Assembly (NCBI GenBank): GCA_029975555.1 | Contig: JARKOY010000109.1 | Coordinates: 124,001-188,000, forward strand | Direction: 5' to 3' | From: Spirochaetia bacterium | Lineage (GTDB): Bacteria > Spirochaetota > Spirochaetia > Treponematales > Rectinemataceae | Length of the DNA: 64,000 nucleotides | Shown here: positions 24,110 through 33,132 of the stretch, piece by piece | Layout of the letters: each line of letters opens with the position of its first letter | Position numbering within the stretch: the first letter of the stretch is position 1 | The notes under the pieces: model-generated | What the model was told of the DNA's origin: nothing | The model's input: the letters and a program-made list of their open reading frames with translations, nothing else | Databases searched by the model: none | Translations under genes and position numbers: made by a program

Positions 24110-24982
24110 ATGCTTCTGTTGCTTGCGGACGCTTTTGCGCCGGACTTGCCTGGGCGGCTCGCCGAATTCGGCGAGGTGACGACGGACATGTCGCGGCTTG
24201 GCGACGCCGAGGTGCTCATTGTGCGGTCGAAGACGAAGGTCGACAAGGCAATGATCGATGCGGCGCCCAAGTGTAGGTACATTATCCGAGGCGGCGTGGG
24301 GGTCGATACGATCGATGTCGAATACGCGAAATCGAAGGGCATCGCTGTCGACAACACGCCGGAAGCATCGAGCATCGCCGTGGCCGAGCTCGCCTTCGCC
24401 CTCATGATTGCGATGCCAAACCACCTCGTGCGGGCCGATGTCTCGATGAAAGAGGGCAAGTGGCTCAAAAAGGAGCTCGAGCGGACCGAGCTGTACGGAA
24501 AGACGCTCGGCCTTGTCGGCATAGGGCGGATCGGCCGCGAGCTCGCGGTGCGGGCGAAGGCCTTCGGCATGCGGGTCATCGCCTACGACAAGTACGTGGC
24601 GAGCTCCGATGTCGCGACGCTCGTCAGCCTCGACGAGCTCTACGCGCAGGCCGACTACATCAGCCTCCACACACCCCTCACCGACGAGACCCGCGGCATG
24701 ATCAACGCCGCCGCCATCGCCACAATGAAAAAGGGAGTCTTCCTCATCAACACCTGCCGCGGCCAGGTCGTCGTCGAGCAGGACATCGCCGATGCCCTCA
24801 AGTCCGGGAAGATGGCGGGCTACGCCACCGACGTCTACACCAAAGAGCCGCCCGAAGGCTCTCCGCTTCTCGGGGCCCCGAACGTTCTTTTGACGCCGCA
24901 CCTCGGCGCCTCTACCGAGGAGAACCTGCTCAGGCTGGGCGATTCCATTGTCGCTCGGCTCAGAAAGTATACGGGCAAATAG
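24110..24982 (+). CDS. serA: D-3-phosphoglycerate dehydrogenase, short form
   Basis: 290 residues. It oxidises 3-phosphoglycerate to phosphohydroxypyruvate. The nucleotide motif is GLVGIGRIGRELAVRAKAFGMRVIAYD (near 131-157). The catalytic Arg lies in INTCRGQVVVE (near 217), the Glu in VYTKEPPEGSPL (near 246) and the His in LTPHLGASTEEN (near 264). It ends right after the catalytic domain, so the C-terminal ACT or ASB regulatory domains of longer SerA proteins are absent and serine feedback at this enzyme is unlikely. The neighbouring serC makes the phosphoglycerate dehydrogenase reading much more likely than another 2-hydroxyacid dehydrogenase. Confidence 0.88.
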   Translation: MLLLLADAFAPDLPGRLAEFGEVTTDMSRLGDAEVLIVRSKTKVDKAMIDAAPKCRYIIRGGVGVDTIDVEYAKSKGIAVDNTPEASSIAVAELAFALMIAMPNHLVRADVSMKEGKWLKKELERTELYGKTLGLVGIGRIGRELAVRAKAFGMRVIAYDKYVASSDVATLVSLDELYAQADYISLHTPLTDETRGMINAAAIATMKKGVFLINTCRGQVVVEQDIADALKSGKMAGYATDVYTKEPPEGSPLLGAPNVLLTPHLGASTEENLLRLGDSIVARLRKYTGK

Positions 24983-25049
24983 ACCGCGCCGGGCACGCCC
25001 GCCCGATGCGACGCATTCGCGCGTAGCGATGAAACAAGGAGAAACCACT

Positions 25050-26147
25050 ATGAAACGGGTGATCAATTTCAACGCGGGCCCTGCGGCCATCCCGATGGAA
25101 GTGCTCCAGAAGGCCCAGGAAGAGATGCTCGACTGGAACGGCACCGGCATGTCCGTCATGGAGGTGTCGCACCGCTCGAAAGAATACGAGGCGATGCACA
25201 ACGAGGCCCAGGATTTGTTCCGGAAGCTCGCCGGCATGGGCCCCGAGTGGAAAATCCTTTTCCTCACCGGTGGTGCGTCGACCCAGTTTTTCATGCTCCC
25301 CATGAACTATCTCGTCGACGGCCGCAAAGCGGCGTATATCGTCACCGGCCACTGGAGTAAAGCCGCAGTCAAGGAGGCGAAGCGTTTCGGCTCGGTCGAT
25401 GTCATCACCACCGAAAACCCCGACGGAACATTTACGCGGATTCCGAGGCAGGAAGAGCTCACCATCGACCCCGCGGCCACCTATGTGCACATGACGAGCA
25501 ACAATACAATCTTCGGATCGCAGTGGCATTACTGGCCCGATGTCGGCAAGGTTCCCCTCGTCTGCGACATGTCGAGCGACATATTCTCCCGCCCCTTCCC
25601 CGTGGAGAAGTTTTCCCTCATCTATGCTGGCGCACAGAAGAACCTCGGCCCCTCCGGTGTCACCCTCGTCGCTATCCGCGAAGATTTCTACGACCTCGCC
25701 CAGGAACAGGCGAAGCTGCCCACCATGCTCTCGTACCGGACCCACGCCGAGAACAATTCGCTCTACAACACGCCGCCGTGCTTCTCGATCTACATTCTCA
25801 ACCTCACGCTGAAGTGGCTGCTCAACACCATAGGCGGCCTCGAGAACATGCAGAAGATCAACCTCGAAAAGGCCCGTATCCTCTACGAGGCCATCGATGC
25901 CTCTGAAGGCTTCTACCGTGGCCCGGTGGAGAAGGATTCGCGCTCGCAGATGAACGTGGTCTTCCGCCTCGCGACGCCTGAGATGGAGGAGGCCTTCGTG
26001 AAGGAGGCAAAGGCAGCAGGCATCGTCGGCGTCAAGGGCCACCGCTCGACCGGCGGCATCCGCTTCTCGATCTACAACGCCAACCTCGTCGAAAACGTGA
26101 AAAAGGCCGCCGACTTCATGGAGGACTTCCGAAGGAAGCATCGCTGA
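25050..26147 (+). CDS. serC: Phosphoserine aminotransferase
   Basis: 365 residues from ATG at 25050 (AAGGAG seven bases upstream). Class V PLP aminotransferase: FNAGPAAIPMEVLQKAQEE opening, MSVMEVSHRSKEYEA near 31-45, the PLP Lys in SLIYAGAQKNLGPSGVTLV near residue 198, and the C-terminal KGHRSTGGIRFSIYNAN. It converts phosphohydroxypyruvate to phosphoserine using glutamate. The 67-base gap from serA and lack of a terminator indicate one transcript, closed by the large hairpin at 26174-26207. Confidence 0.95.
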   Translation: MKRVINFNAGPAAIPMEVLQKAQEEMLDWNGTGMSVMEVSHRSKEYEAMHNEAQDLFRKLAGMGPEWKILFLTGGASTQFFMLPMNYLVDGRKAAYIVTGHWSKAAVKEAKRFGSVDVITTENPDGTFTRIPRQEELTIDPAATYVHMTSNNTIFGSQWHYWPDVGKVPLVCDMSSDIFSRPFPVEKFSLIYAGAQKNLGPSGVTLVAIREDFYDLAQEQAKLPTMLSYRTHAENNSLYNTPPCFSIYILNLTLKWLLNTIGGLENMQKINLEKARILYEAIDASEGFYRGPVEKDSRSQMNVVFRLATPEMEEAFVKEAKAAGIVGVKGHRSTGGIRFSIYNANLVENVKKAADFMEDFRRKHR

Positions 26148-26173
26148 GCGAAAGACGGATTTTTCACTGACGC

Positions 26174-26207
26174 GAGGTGCCGCCCGAGCGTGCTCGGGCG
26201 GCACCTC
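26174..26207 (+). terminator. Long perfect hairpin ending the serine operon
   Basis: A 16-bp perfect stem pairs 26174-26189 with 26192-26207 around a nominal two-base centre (GT). Only TT follows it, so it is T-poor. It may work on both strands or serve as an mRNA 3' end. Confidence 0.6.
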
Positions 26208-26309
26208 TTCCATCATTCCAAACGTTACAACATGACAAGGCACGCTGAGTGCTCAAGGGGTATACGACACATTTGTGCCAAGGGCTACGAGGGTTTGGGA
26301 ACTATTCTC

Positions 26310-26338
26310 TTGCGGCATCTCTCCAGGTCTGCTAAAAT
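26310..26338 (+). promoter_or_regulatory. Promoter of the 921-residue membrane protein gene
   Basis: TTGCGG (4/6) at 26310-26315, 17-base spacer, TAAAAT (5/6) at 26333-26338. The start is near 26345, with a 36-base leader containing AAAGGA. Confidence 0.55.
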
Positions 26339-26380
26339 TTCATTTTTATATATTTTCTGAAAGGACGATCGAACTACGCT

Positions 26381-29146
26381 ATGGCGAGAACCAGGCTGCA
26401 GAAGCTGTATTATAAATGTATCTCATCGCTGAGCTTCTCCGCCGAGCTGCGAAAGATGCGCCGCGAGCTCAACGCGAAGATCGATCAGCCCGAGAGCATC
26501 GAGCCTCCTCCTCCCTTTCATCCCCAGGCGGCGAATCGTTGGTTCAAGCGCCGCAGGATCACTATTGGGGAATCGTACCTCATGGTGGTGCGAGACCTCG
26601 ATTCGCGTCATTCGAGCGCGCGGCTCGACGCACTGCGCAGAATGGCCGATGTCGCATTTCGTTCGAGCAACATCGATTATCCGCTCAACACCGCGCGCGT
26701 GCAGTGTGCGCTCGTCAAAGAAGTCGTCAAGCACCGGTCGAACAAGCGCCGCCAGCTCGAACTGCTCTACGATTTTTCGGTGTCGACGCGCGGACAACAT
26801 CAGGTAATCCGCAAACTCTGTGACGAGCTCAACATCATCGAACTGCCCGAAAGGGGCGTCCGGATTGGGGATCTCGGCTATGGCTGGGACGGGCAGGTCC
26901 ACGATACGGCGACCTCCGGAAGGAAGAATCCTACCCAGCTCATCATCGACGCATTCATCAAGGGCATCTCATCGCTCACGGTGGCCTATGGCTCGGTCTC
27001 CGACAGGGAGATGATGGAGGAGGCGCTTGAGGCGGGCAACATCCTGGGGCTGCGCGTGAACATCGGCTTCGAGTTCAGCGTGAAGATCGATGGGCTCAGA
27101 TACCATTTCATGGCTCAGCTGCCTCATTGCAGCACGAGAGAGGAATTGCGCGCTTTCTTCGAGGCTCATGCGGCCGACCTCGGCCCCTTTTTCCAGGGCC
27201 TGGATACGAACAGGGAACACAGGCTCATCGCCGTGCAGCGCCTCCTCGACGCATTCAACCAGAATATTCTGTTGAAGATAAACGAAGGCTTCGAGGGCAA
27301 GCCCGAATACTGCCTTGCGCCATTTTCGCTGGAAGAGCTCCTCGCGACCATACCGAATATAAAAATTACTCCTCTGCACCTGGCCGAGTTCATGTATCTG
27401 CGGTATCGGCCCGTGTTGCAGAGGAGAGTGTGGTACTTCAAGGTTTTGAGGGAAAAAGCCCGTCGGGAATTCAAGGATGCACGAAAAGTTCTGAACGGTG
27501 CCGGAGACGAGGCCGAGGCGAAAGCCCTGAAGGCCGACATTGAAGCGAAGTATGCCGAACTCAGGGATGAATTGAGGGCGCTTTCTCCTGATACGATTCT
27601 CTCTCGATACTTCGAAGATCCTCACGCTATCTCCTATCCGACGGTCTTTGAGGACCTTGCATCGCTCAGCGAGCTTCTCCACGGTGCGGGCTGCACCATT
27701 ACGTTTATTCAGCCTCTCGAGCATGGGCTCGAACATGCGGCGGCGGTGCTCGGTCGGTGCGGGGGCTATCTCGACCGAGTGGAAATCTACAACACGCAGG
27801 ACTGCATAAACCGCGTGCCTGAGGAGGTCGACGCGTTCGCCCGTCTCGTCAACGAACGCAACAGGCGCGCGGCGATCGAGCATACAAAAATGCTGCAGCC
27901 CGTGTGCGGCAGCGATTCGACGGGGAGGAATCCGAAAATTCCCGGCATGGGCTTTATTTTTGAGGATCAGATCACTGGCAAGCTGCGGCAGCGCTATATC
28001 AGGCGGCATGTTGTCCTCTCCCCCCTCGTGTCGGCCATGGTGAGGGCCGGCGGCGCCCCCGTAGATGAAGAGGCCATTCAGAAGCATGCTGTCCCGCGCA
28101 TTGTGAGCATGGGGAAGATCTCGAGCGGCGATGGATATACCAGCACGAGCGACGATGAGAAAATCGGGCCCTTGCGCGCGTGGCGCTACTTCAATCCGAC
28201 GTTCAAAAATCTCATCCGCACATTGGTGGGCTTATGCATCGCCACTCCGTTTATCGGTCTTGGCTATGCCTTCCTGTGGCTCGGCATAACGGCATTCCGC
28301 AACAGCGTCGCCGACCTTATCTCCTATCGTGGCCCTCGGCTCAGCCAGTGGAGGCTCAAGAGCATCAATTTCGACAACGTGGCGCAGTCGTTGTTCTGGA
28401 CAGGGCTGTCCGTGCCGATATTGGGGTTTGTAAAATCGAGCTTCGATGGTCTGTGGCCATGGAGCCACAGCGATTTTCTGTATTACTTTATCAATTTTTT
28501 CTTCATATCGTTTGTCAACGGGCTTTACCTCGTCGCCCACAACACGCTCCGAGGATTCGACAAAAGCGTCATCAGGGCCAATTTTTTCAGAAATGTCATA
28601 GCATGGCCCCTGGCCACCGTGTTTTCCCCTGTCGGCAACCTGCTCTCGATTCCCGTTATCGTCCAGTCGAAGATTTGGGGCGACGTCGTGGGCGGGTTCA
28701 TCGAGGGTGGAAACAAGTACCGCAAGGTCCTGCGCCAGAGGCAAAAAGTACTGGAAGAGATCATTCCCGCCATTGTGCACTCGAAGGGCAATATCCAGTA
28801 TATCGCCATGCTCGATCTTCTGTATCTGTTCTCGCAGGAACCTAGGGCGAAGAGCACCATCAAGGCCGTGCTGAGTCCCTATGTGGTTTTCACGCGCAGA
28901 CTCCGAAAAAATTCTTCGCTCAGGCTGAATCTGCTCGTCGAGTTGCATCGGACGATGTGCGAAGAGCGCCTTTGGACCGAGCTTGTCGACTATATTGTGG
29001 CGACTTGCGACGAAGAGATGGCTGACGACCTCGTGGACCTGGTCGTCGACGAGCTGCCGGACCTGCAGGACTGGCTCGGACAACTCATCGAGAAATACAA
29101 GAGGGAGACCCCCATCATATCGAAGCTGATGAAAGGCAAAGACTAG
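26381..29146 (+). CDS. Large membrane protein with a degenerate PHP-like domain
   Basis: 921 residues; not a family I can name. Residues about 155-245 (VHDTATSGRKNPTQLIIDAF, GNILGLRVNIGFEFSV) and about 440-560 (CTITFIQPLEHGLEHAA, YLDRVEIYNTQDCINR, CGSDSTGRNPKIPGMGFIF) follow the course of a PHP phosphoesterase domain. Several metal-binding His positions are changed, for example IQP where AHP is usual and GSDST where GSDAH is usual. Between them lies a helical insert. Residues about 610-770 hold four or five membrane helices; a cytoplasmic helical tail (770-921) follows. The gene has its own promoter and terminator. An inactive or altered phosphoesterase coupled to the membrane is one reading. 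Confidence 0.6.
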   Translation: MARTRLQKLYYKCISSLSFSAELRKMRRELNAKIDQPESIEPPPPFHPQAANRWFKRRRITIGESYLMVVRDLDSRHSSARLDALRRMADVAFRSSNIDYPLNTARVQCALVKEVVKHRSNKRRQLELLYDFSVSTRGQHQVIRKLCDELNIIELPERGVRIGDLGYGWDGQVHDTATSGRKNPTQLIIDAFIKGISSLTVAYGSVSDREMMEEALEAGNILGLRVNIGFEFSVKIDGLRYHFMAQLPHCSTREELRAFFEAHAADLGPFFQGLDTNREHRLIAVQRLLDAFNQNILLKINEGFEGKPEYCLAPFSLEELLATIPNIKITPLHLAEFMYLRYRPVLQRRVWYFKVLREKARREFKDARKVLNGAGDEAEAKALKADIEAKYAELRDELRALSPDTILSRYFEDPHAISYPTVFEDLASLSELLHGAGCTITFIQPLEHGLEHAAAVLGRCGGYLDRVEIYNTQDCINRVPEEVDAFARLVNERNRRAAIEHTKMLQPVCGSDSTGRNPKIPGMGFIFEDQITGKLRQRYIRRHVVLSPLVSAMVRAGGAPVDEEAIQKHAVPRIVSMGKISSGDGYTSTSDDEKIGPLRAWRYFNPTFKNLIRTLVGLCIATPFIGLGYAFLWLGITAFRNSVADLISYRGPRLSQWRLKSINFDNVAQSLFWTGLSVPILGFVKSSFDGLWPWSHSDFLYYFINFFFISFVNGLYLVAHNTLRGFDKSVIRANFFRNVIAWPLATVFSPVGNLLSIPVIVQSKIWGDVVGGFIEGGNKYRKVLRQRQKVLEEIIPAIVHSKGNIQYIAMLDLLYLFSQEPRAKSTIKAVLSPYVVFTRRLRKNSSLRLNLLVELHRTMCEERLWTELVDYIVATCDEEMADDLVDLVVDELPDLQDWLGQLIEKYKRETPIISKLMKGKD

Positions 29147-29234
29147 AAAGGTTAAGAAGGAGAAAGGGTACATGAGCCCCAGGGTCCCCGGGCCACCTGG
29201 ATTAGGACCGTGTCACTCCTGGTGTCAGACCTCA

Positions 29235-29302
29235 TGAGCCCCCGCGCCCCCGGGCCCGGGCCGCCCCTCTGCAGGCCGCGGTGTGCCGGGGGCTCACTTT
29301 TT
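29235..29302 (+). terminator. GC-rich terminator after the 921-residue protein gene
   Basis: TGAGCCCCCG (29235-29244) pairs with CGGGGGCTCA (29287-29296), followed by CTTTTTC. The 42-base loop is almost pure G/C. A near copy of its left arm, ATGAGCCCC...CCCCGGGCC, lies about 60 bases upstream near 29172-29194. Confidence 0.6.
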
Positions 29303-29316
29303 CTCCAAAACGGCCG

Positions 29317-30423
29317 TCAGAACGGCAGCTCGATGTCGAGCTTGCAGCGCTCTTTTACTTCCTGGAAAGCTTTTTTGAGGGGTGGGTTGAAGGGCACGCC
29401 CTTGTCTTTGCGGTACAGCCAAACCTCGTGTTCCTTTTCTCCTGGCGTCCAGATGCGCGTGGCGCCGGGGGCTTTCTTGGAGGCTCGTATCTGGCGGCAT
29501 ATTTCTCCGACCTGGTGCTTGAAGTCCTCGAGGTCGCAGAAAGCGCGTATGTTGATGGCGAGGAAGCTGTGCCCGAGTTCGATGGGTTTCTTCTTGCCGT
29601 CGGGGCCGATGTCGGCGAGGGCTTTCATGAAGTTCGCCTGTGACAGGGCGCTCGAGAGCAGCTCGACGACCATCGCGTAGCCGTAGCCCTTGTAGCCGGC
29701 GAGGTCTTCGCCCACGCCGCCGACGGGGGTCAAGGCGGCCTTGTCCTGCGTCAGGTCGATGAGGACCTGGTGGGTGTCGTGGCGGTATTTTCCGTCTTCG
29801 CCGATGACCCAGCCGTCAGGGAGATCTTTGCCGAGCCTGTCGTACAGCTCTATCTTTCCGCGCTGCGTCGTCGAGGTCGCACAGTCGAGCATGAAGGGGA
29901 AGTCTTCGTCCGAAGGCATGCCCCAGGTCATAGGATTGGTCCCGAGCATAGGTTCGACGCCCCATGTCGGCGCGATGGCGGGCCTGGCGTTGGTGGTCGT
30001 CATGCCGATCATGCCCCGCTCCACCGCCATGCGGGCATAGTAGAATGCGGCGCCGTAGTGGGTCGAATTGCGGCAGACCGTCATGCCGATGCCATATTTT
30101 TCCGCCTTTTCGATGGCCATCTCCATGGCCCTCTTGGCGATGTAGTGCCCCATGCCGTTGTGTCCGTCGATGACTGCGGTAGTCGGAGTCTCCCGTACAA
30201 CCTCGAAGGTCGTCTTCGGATTGAGGATGCCAGCCCAAATCCTATCGAGGTAGATCGGTTTGTATCTTCCGACGCCGTGCGAGTCCACGCCGCGTTTGTC
30301 CGCCGATATAAGGACATCGGCGCAGACCGCCGCAACGTCCGGCTCGACCCCGACCGCCTCGAATCCGGCTCTCATGAACGCTTCGACTTCATCGAATTTC
30401 CACCATGTCACGTCGTTATCCAT
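29317..30423 (-). CDS. Ldh-family (malate/L-lactate/ureidoglycolate) NAD(P)-dependent dehydrogenase
   Basis: 368 residues; ATG at 30423. This is the type II malate/lactate dehydrogenase family, unrelated to Rossmann-type LDH. Conserved parts include SADKRGVDSHGVGRYKPIYLDRI (about 42-64), the catalytic-His region CRNSTHYGAAFYYARMA (near 119-135), GTNPMTWGMPSDEDFPFMLDCATS (near 163-186) and GYKGYGYAMVVELLSSAL (near 251-268). It oxidises a 2-hydroxy acid or reduces a 2-oxo acid; the substrate cannot be told from sequence. It sits after the trx gene but behind trx's terminator, so it probably has its own promoter in the 66-base gap. Confidence 0.9.
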   Translation of the reverse strand: MDNDVTWWKFDEVEAFMRAGFEAVGVEPDVAAVCADVLISADKRGVDSHGVGRYKPIYLDRIWAGILNPKTTFEVVRETPTTAVIDGHNGMGHYIAKRAMEMAIEKAEKYGIGMTVCRNSTHYGAAFYYARMAVERGMIGMTTTNARPAIAPTWGVEPMLGTNPMTWGMPSDEDFPFMLDCATSTTQRGKIELYDRLGKDLPDGWVIGEDGKYRHDTHQVLIDLTQDKAALTPVGGVGEDLAGYKGYGYAMVVELLSSALSQANFMKALADIGPDGKKKPIELGHSFLAINIRAFCDLEDFKHQVGEICRQIRASKKAPGATRIWTPGEKEHEVWLYRKDKGVPFNPPLKKAFQEVKERCKLDIELPF

Positions 30424-30489
30424 TGCTTACTCCTTCAATGTATTCATGACAACGGTATCAATCATAAATCCGAATCAGCCCGCTTGACA

Positions 30490-30534
30490 ATGAGAAAAAA
30501 AGCGGGCGCTCGGAGGAGGGGAAAGAGCACCCGC
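30490..30534 (-). terminator. Terminator of trx
   Basis: On the minus strand GCGGGTGCTC pairs with GAGCGCCCGC (30534-30525 / 30511-30502, one G-T wobble), followed by seven T. Located 26 bases after the thioredoxin stop. Confidence 0.82.
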
Positions 30535-30559
30535 GGGGTCACCGACGATTGAAATTCTT

Positions 30560-30922
30560 TTATGCGGCTTCTACGCCGAGCACGTCCTTGATGGCCTCCA
30601 CGATGGTCGCCTTCGGAAGTGCGCCCACCGCCATCTGAGGCTGGCCGTTGAGGGGAATGAACAAGATCGAGGGAATGCTCTGGATGCCGAAGGCTCCTGC
30701 AAGCTCCTGCTCCTCGTCGGTGTTGACTTTGTACACCACGAGTTTGCCTGCGTACTCCTCGGCAATCTTTTCGAGCACGGGGCCCACCATGCGGCACGGA
30801 CCGCACCACGGGGCCCAGAAGTCGATGATGGCGGGCAGTTCGCCGCTATACTTCCAGTCTTTTTCTTTTTCATAGTTGAAGACCTTTTCCAGAAAGGTCT
30901 CTTTTGTCAGGTTTTCAGTCAC
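30560..30922 (-). CDS. trx: Thioredoxin
   Basis: 120 residues from GTG at 30922, preferred because AAGGAG stands six bases ahead; the in-frame ATG at 30928 directly abuts that site and is less likely. The thioredoxin active site IIDFWAPWCGPCRMVGPVLEKIA and the cis-Pro region GIQSIPSILFI are intact. It reduces protein disulphides in the cytoplasm. The N-terminal part is about ten residues longer than E. coli TrxA (KVFNYEKEKDWKYSGELP). Monocistronic, with an AT-rich upstream region (30923-30960) and a strong terminator. Confidence 0.94.
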   Translation of the reverse strand: MTENLTKETFLEKVFNYEKEKDWKYSGELPAIIDFWAPWCGPCRMVGPVLEKIAEEYAGKLVVYKVNTDEEQELAGAFGIQSIPSILFIPLNGQPQMAVGALPKATIVEAIKDVLGVEAA

Positions 30923-31052
30923 ATGCATCTCCTTATATATAACAATCTATATATAAAAACGTCTTTCGGCAAGGGGGTGCCCTCACAACGTCGAAGCACC
31001 TTGTGCTCCGCGCACGCTTGTTCCGGCGTTTGTTCTCCGGAGCAGGAATCGG

Positions 31053-31061
31053 TGGTACAAT
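31053..31061 (+). promoter_or_regulatory. Extended -10 promoter of hutU
   Basis: TGG-TACAAT (TGn plus 5/6) at 31053-31061, with no good -35. The start near 31068 gives a 29-base leader ending in GGAGG. Confidence 0.5.
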
Positions 31062-31096
31062 CTTTACTATAAAGATACGCATTCGGAGGTACCTCT

Positions 31097-33103
31097 ATGA
31101 AGGCAGCGCCATATACTATTTCACTCGATATCGACGAATTCCCTCCTGATCCCGTGTTCGAGGCGGGGATCAGAAGGGCTCCGCGCCGAGAAGCGGTCTT
31201 GAGCCCTGCCCAGGAGCGGCGCGCGCTCAAGAATGCGCTGCGCTATATTCCGGCCCGATGGCACGAAAGACTTGCGCCCGAATTCTTGCAGGAACTGAGA
31301 GAGCGCGGACGCATTTACGGCTACCGTTTCAGGCCACAGGGACCCATCCGCGGGCTCCCCATCGATCAGTATCCCGGCCGCTGCGTCGAAGGCCGCGCCT
31401 TCCGGGTGATGATCGACAACAACCTCGATTTCGACGTGGCGCTCTATCCCTACGAGCTCGTGACCTACGGCGAGACGGGCCAGGTGTGTCAGAACTGGAT
31501 GCAGTATCGCCTCATCTGCAGGTACCTTGAAATCCTCGACGAAAACGGGACGCTCGTCGTGGAATCGGGGCATCCGCTCGGCATCTTCGCGAGCCATCCC
31601 TATGCGCCGCGCGCAATCGTCACCAACGGGCTCATGGTCGGTATGTTCGACAATCCGAAGGACTTCAACATCGCCGCGGCGATGGGCGTGGCGAACTACG
31701 GGCAGATGACCGCGGGCGGGTGGATGTACATCGGGCCACAGGGCATTGTGCACGGCACGTACAACACGCTCCTCAACGCGGGTAGGCTCAAGCTCGGCGT
31801 GCCGAAGGACGGAAATCTGGCAGGCAAACTCTTTGTCTCTTCGGGGCTCGGCGGCATGTCGGGGGCTCAGGGCAAGGCCGCAGTGATCGCGGGGGCCGCA
31901 TCGATCATCGCGGAGGTGGATCGCTCCCGCATCGAGACGAGGCTGTCCCAGGGATGGGTCTCCTGTGAAACCGCGTCGCTCGAAGAGGCCGTGGCCCTCG
32001 CGCTCGCCGCGCGCGACAGGGCAGAGCCGATTGCCGTCGCCTACCACGGCAATGTCGTGGACCTGCTCGAATACCTGGATGCCAGGAACGTGAGAGTCGA
32101 CCTCCTCTCCGACCAGACGAGCTGCCATGTGCCCTACGACGGAGGCTACTGCCCTGCGGGCATCAGCTTTGAGGAACGCACGCGGCTTTTGGCCGAGGAC
32201 AGGGCGTATTTCCGTGTCCTCGTCGACGCCTCGCTCAGGCGGCACTATGAGGTGATCATGCGGCTCGTGCGCAAAGGTGCGTACTTCTTCGACTACGGAA
32301 ACTCGTTTCTAAAGGCGGTCTTCGATGCCGGCGTCAAGGAAATTGCGAAGAATGGCGTGGACGACAAGGATGGCTTTGTTCTGCCGAGCTATGTCGAGGA
32401 CATTCTGGGGCCGGAGCTCTTCGATTATGGCTACGGGCCCTTCCGCTGGGTGTGCCTGTCAGGGAAAAAGGAAGACCTCCGTAAGACCGACCAGGCGGCC
32501 ATGGAGTGCATCGACCCGAACCGTCGCGGCCAGGATAGGGACAACTACATCTGGATCCGTGACGCCGAGAAGCACAACCTCGTCGTGGGGACTCAGGCGC
32601 GCATTCTCTATCAGGATGCCTTCGGCCGCATGAAGATCGCGCTCAGATTCAACGACATGGTCCGCAGAGGCGAGATCGGCCCGGTGATGCTCGGACGCGA
32701 CCACCACGACACGGGCGGCACCGACAGCCCCTTCCGCGAGACGAGCAACATCAAAGATGGCTCCAACGTGATGGCCGACATGGCGACGCAGTGCTTTGCA
32801 GGGAACGCAGCGCGGGGCATGAGCCTGGTGGCGCTGCACAACGGGGGTGGCGTCGGCGTCGGCAAGGCCATCAACGGCGGCTTCGGCCTCGTCCTCGACG
32901 GATCGGAAAGAGTCGACACCATCATTCGGATGGCGCTCTGCTGGGACGTGATGGGCGGTGTGGCGAGGCGCTCGTGGGCGCTGAATCCGCACGCGATGGA
33001 TGTGGTCGAGGAATTCAACCGAGAGCACGCGGAGTACGGCACGGTCACGATGCCGCACGTGGTCGATGAGGGCCTGCTCGACAAGGTGCTGGGAGCGCGC
33101 TGA
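31097..33103 (+). CDS. hutU: Urocanate hydratase, long form
   Basis: 668 residues; CGGAGG precedes ATG 31097. It hydrates urocanate to imidazolonepropionate in histidine breakdown. NAD-binding region FVSSGLGGMSGAQGKAAVIAGA (near 249-270). The urocanase block DHHDTGGTDSPFRETSNIKDGSN (near 535-557) continues to CFAGNAARGMSLVALHNGGGVGVGKAINGG. The length and divergence match the ~670-residue type found in some anaerobes rather than the ~560-residue Pseudomonas type. No hutH, hutI or ftcD is adjacent, so the pathway genes are scattered or it stands alone. Confidence 0.93.
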   Translation: MKAAPYTISLDIDEFPPDPVFEAGIRRAPRREAVLSPAQERRALKNALRYIPARWHERLAPEFLQELRERGRIYGYRFRPQGPIRGLPIDQYPGRCVEGRAFRVMIDNNLDFDVALYPYELVTYGETGQVCQNWMQYRLICRYLEILDENGTLVVESGHPLGIFASHPYAPRAIVTNGLMVGMFDNPKDFNIAAAMGVANYGQMTAGGWMYIGPQGIVHGTYNTLLNAGRLKLGVPKDGNLAGKLFVSSGLGGMSGAQGKAAVIAGAASIIAEVDRSRIETRLSQGWVSCETASLEEAVALALAARDRAEPIAVAYHGNVVDLLEYLDARNVRVDLLSDQTSCHVPYDGGYCPAGISFEERTRLLAEDRAYFRVLVDASLRRHYEVIMRLVRKGAYFFDYGNSFLKAVFDAGVKEIAKNGVDDKDGFVLPSYVEDILGPELFDYGYGPFRWVCLSGKKEDLRKTDQAAMECIDPNRRGQDRDNYIWIRDAEKHNLVVGTQARILYQDAFGRMKIALRFNDMVRRGEIGPVMLGRDHHDTGGTDSPFRETSNIKDGSNVMADMATQCFAGNAARGMSLVALHNGGGVGVGKAINGGFGLVLDGSERVDTIIRMALCWDVMGGVARRSWALNPHAMDVVEEFNREHAEYGTVTMPHVVDEGLLDKVLGAR

Positions 33104-33132
33104 AAGAGGCGGGCTCGCCTATGCGGGCTCTC

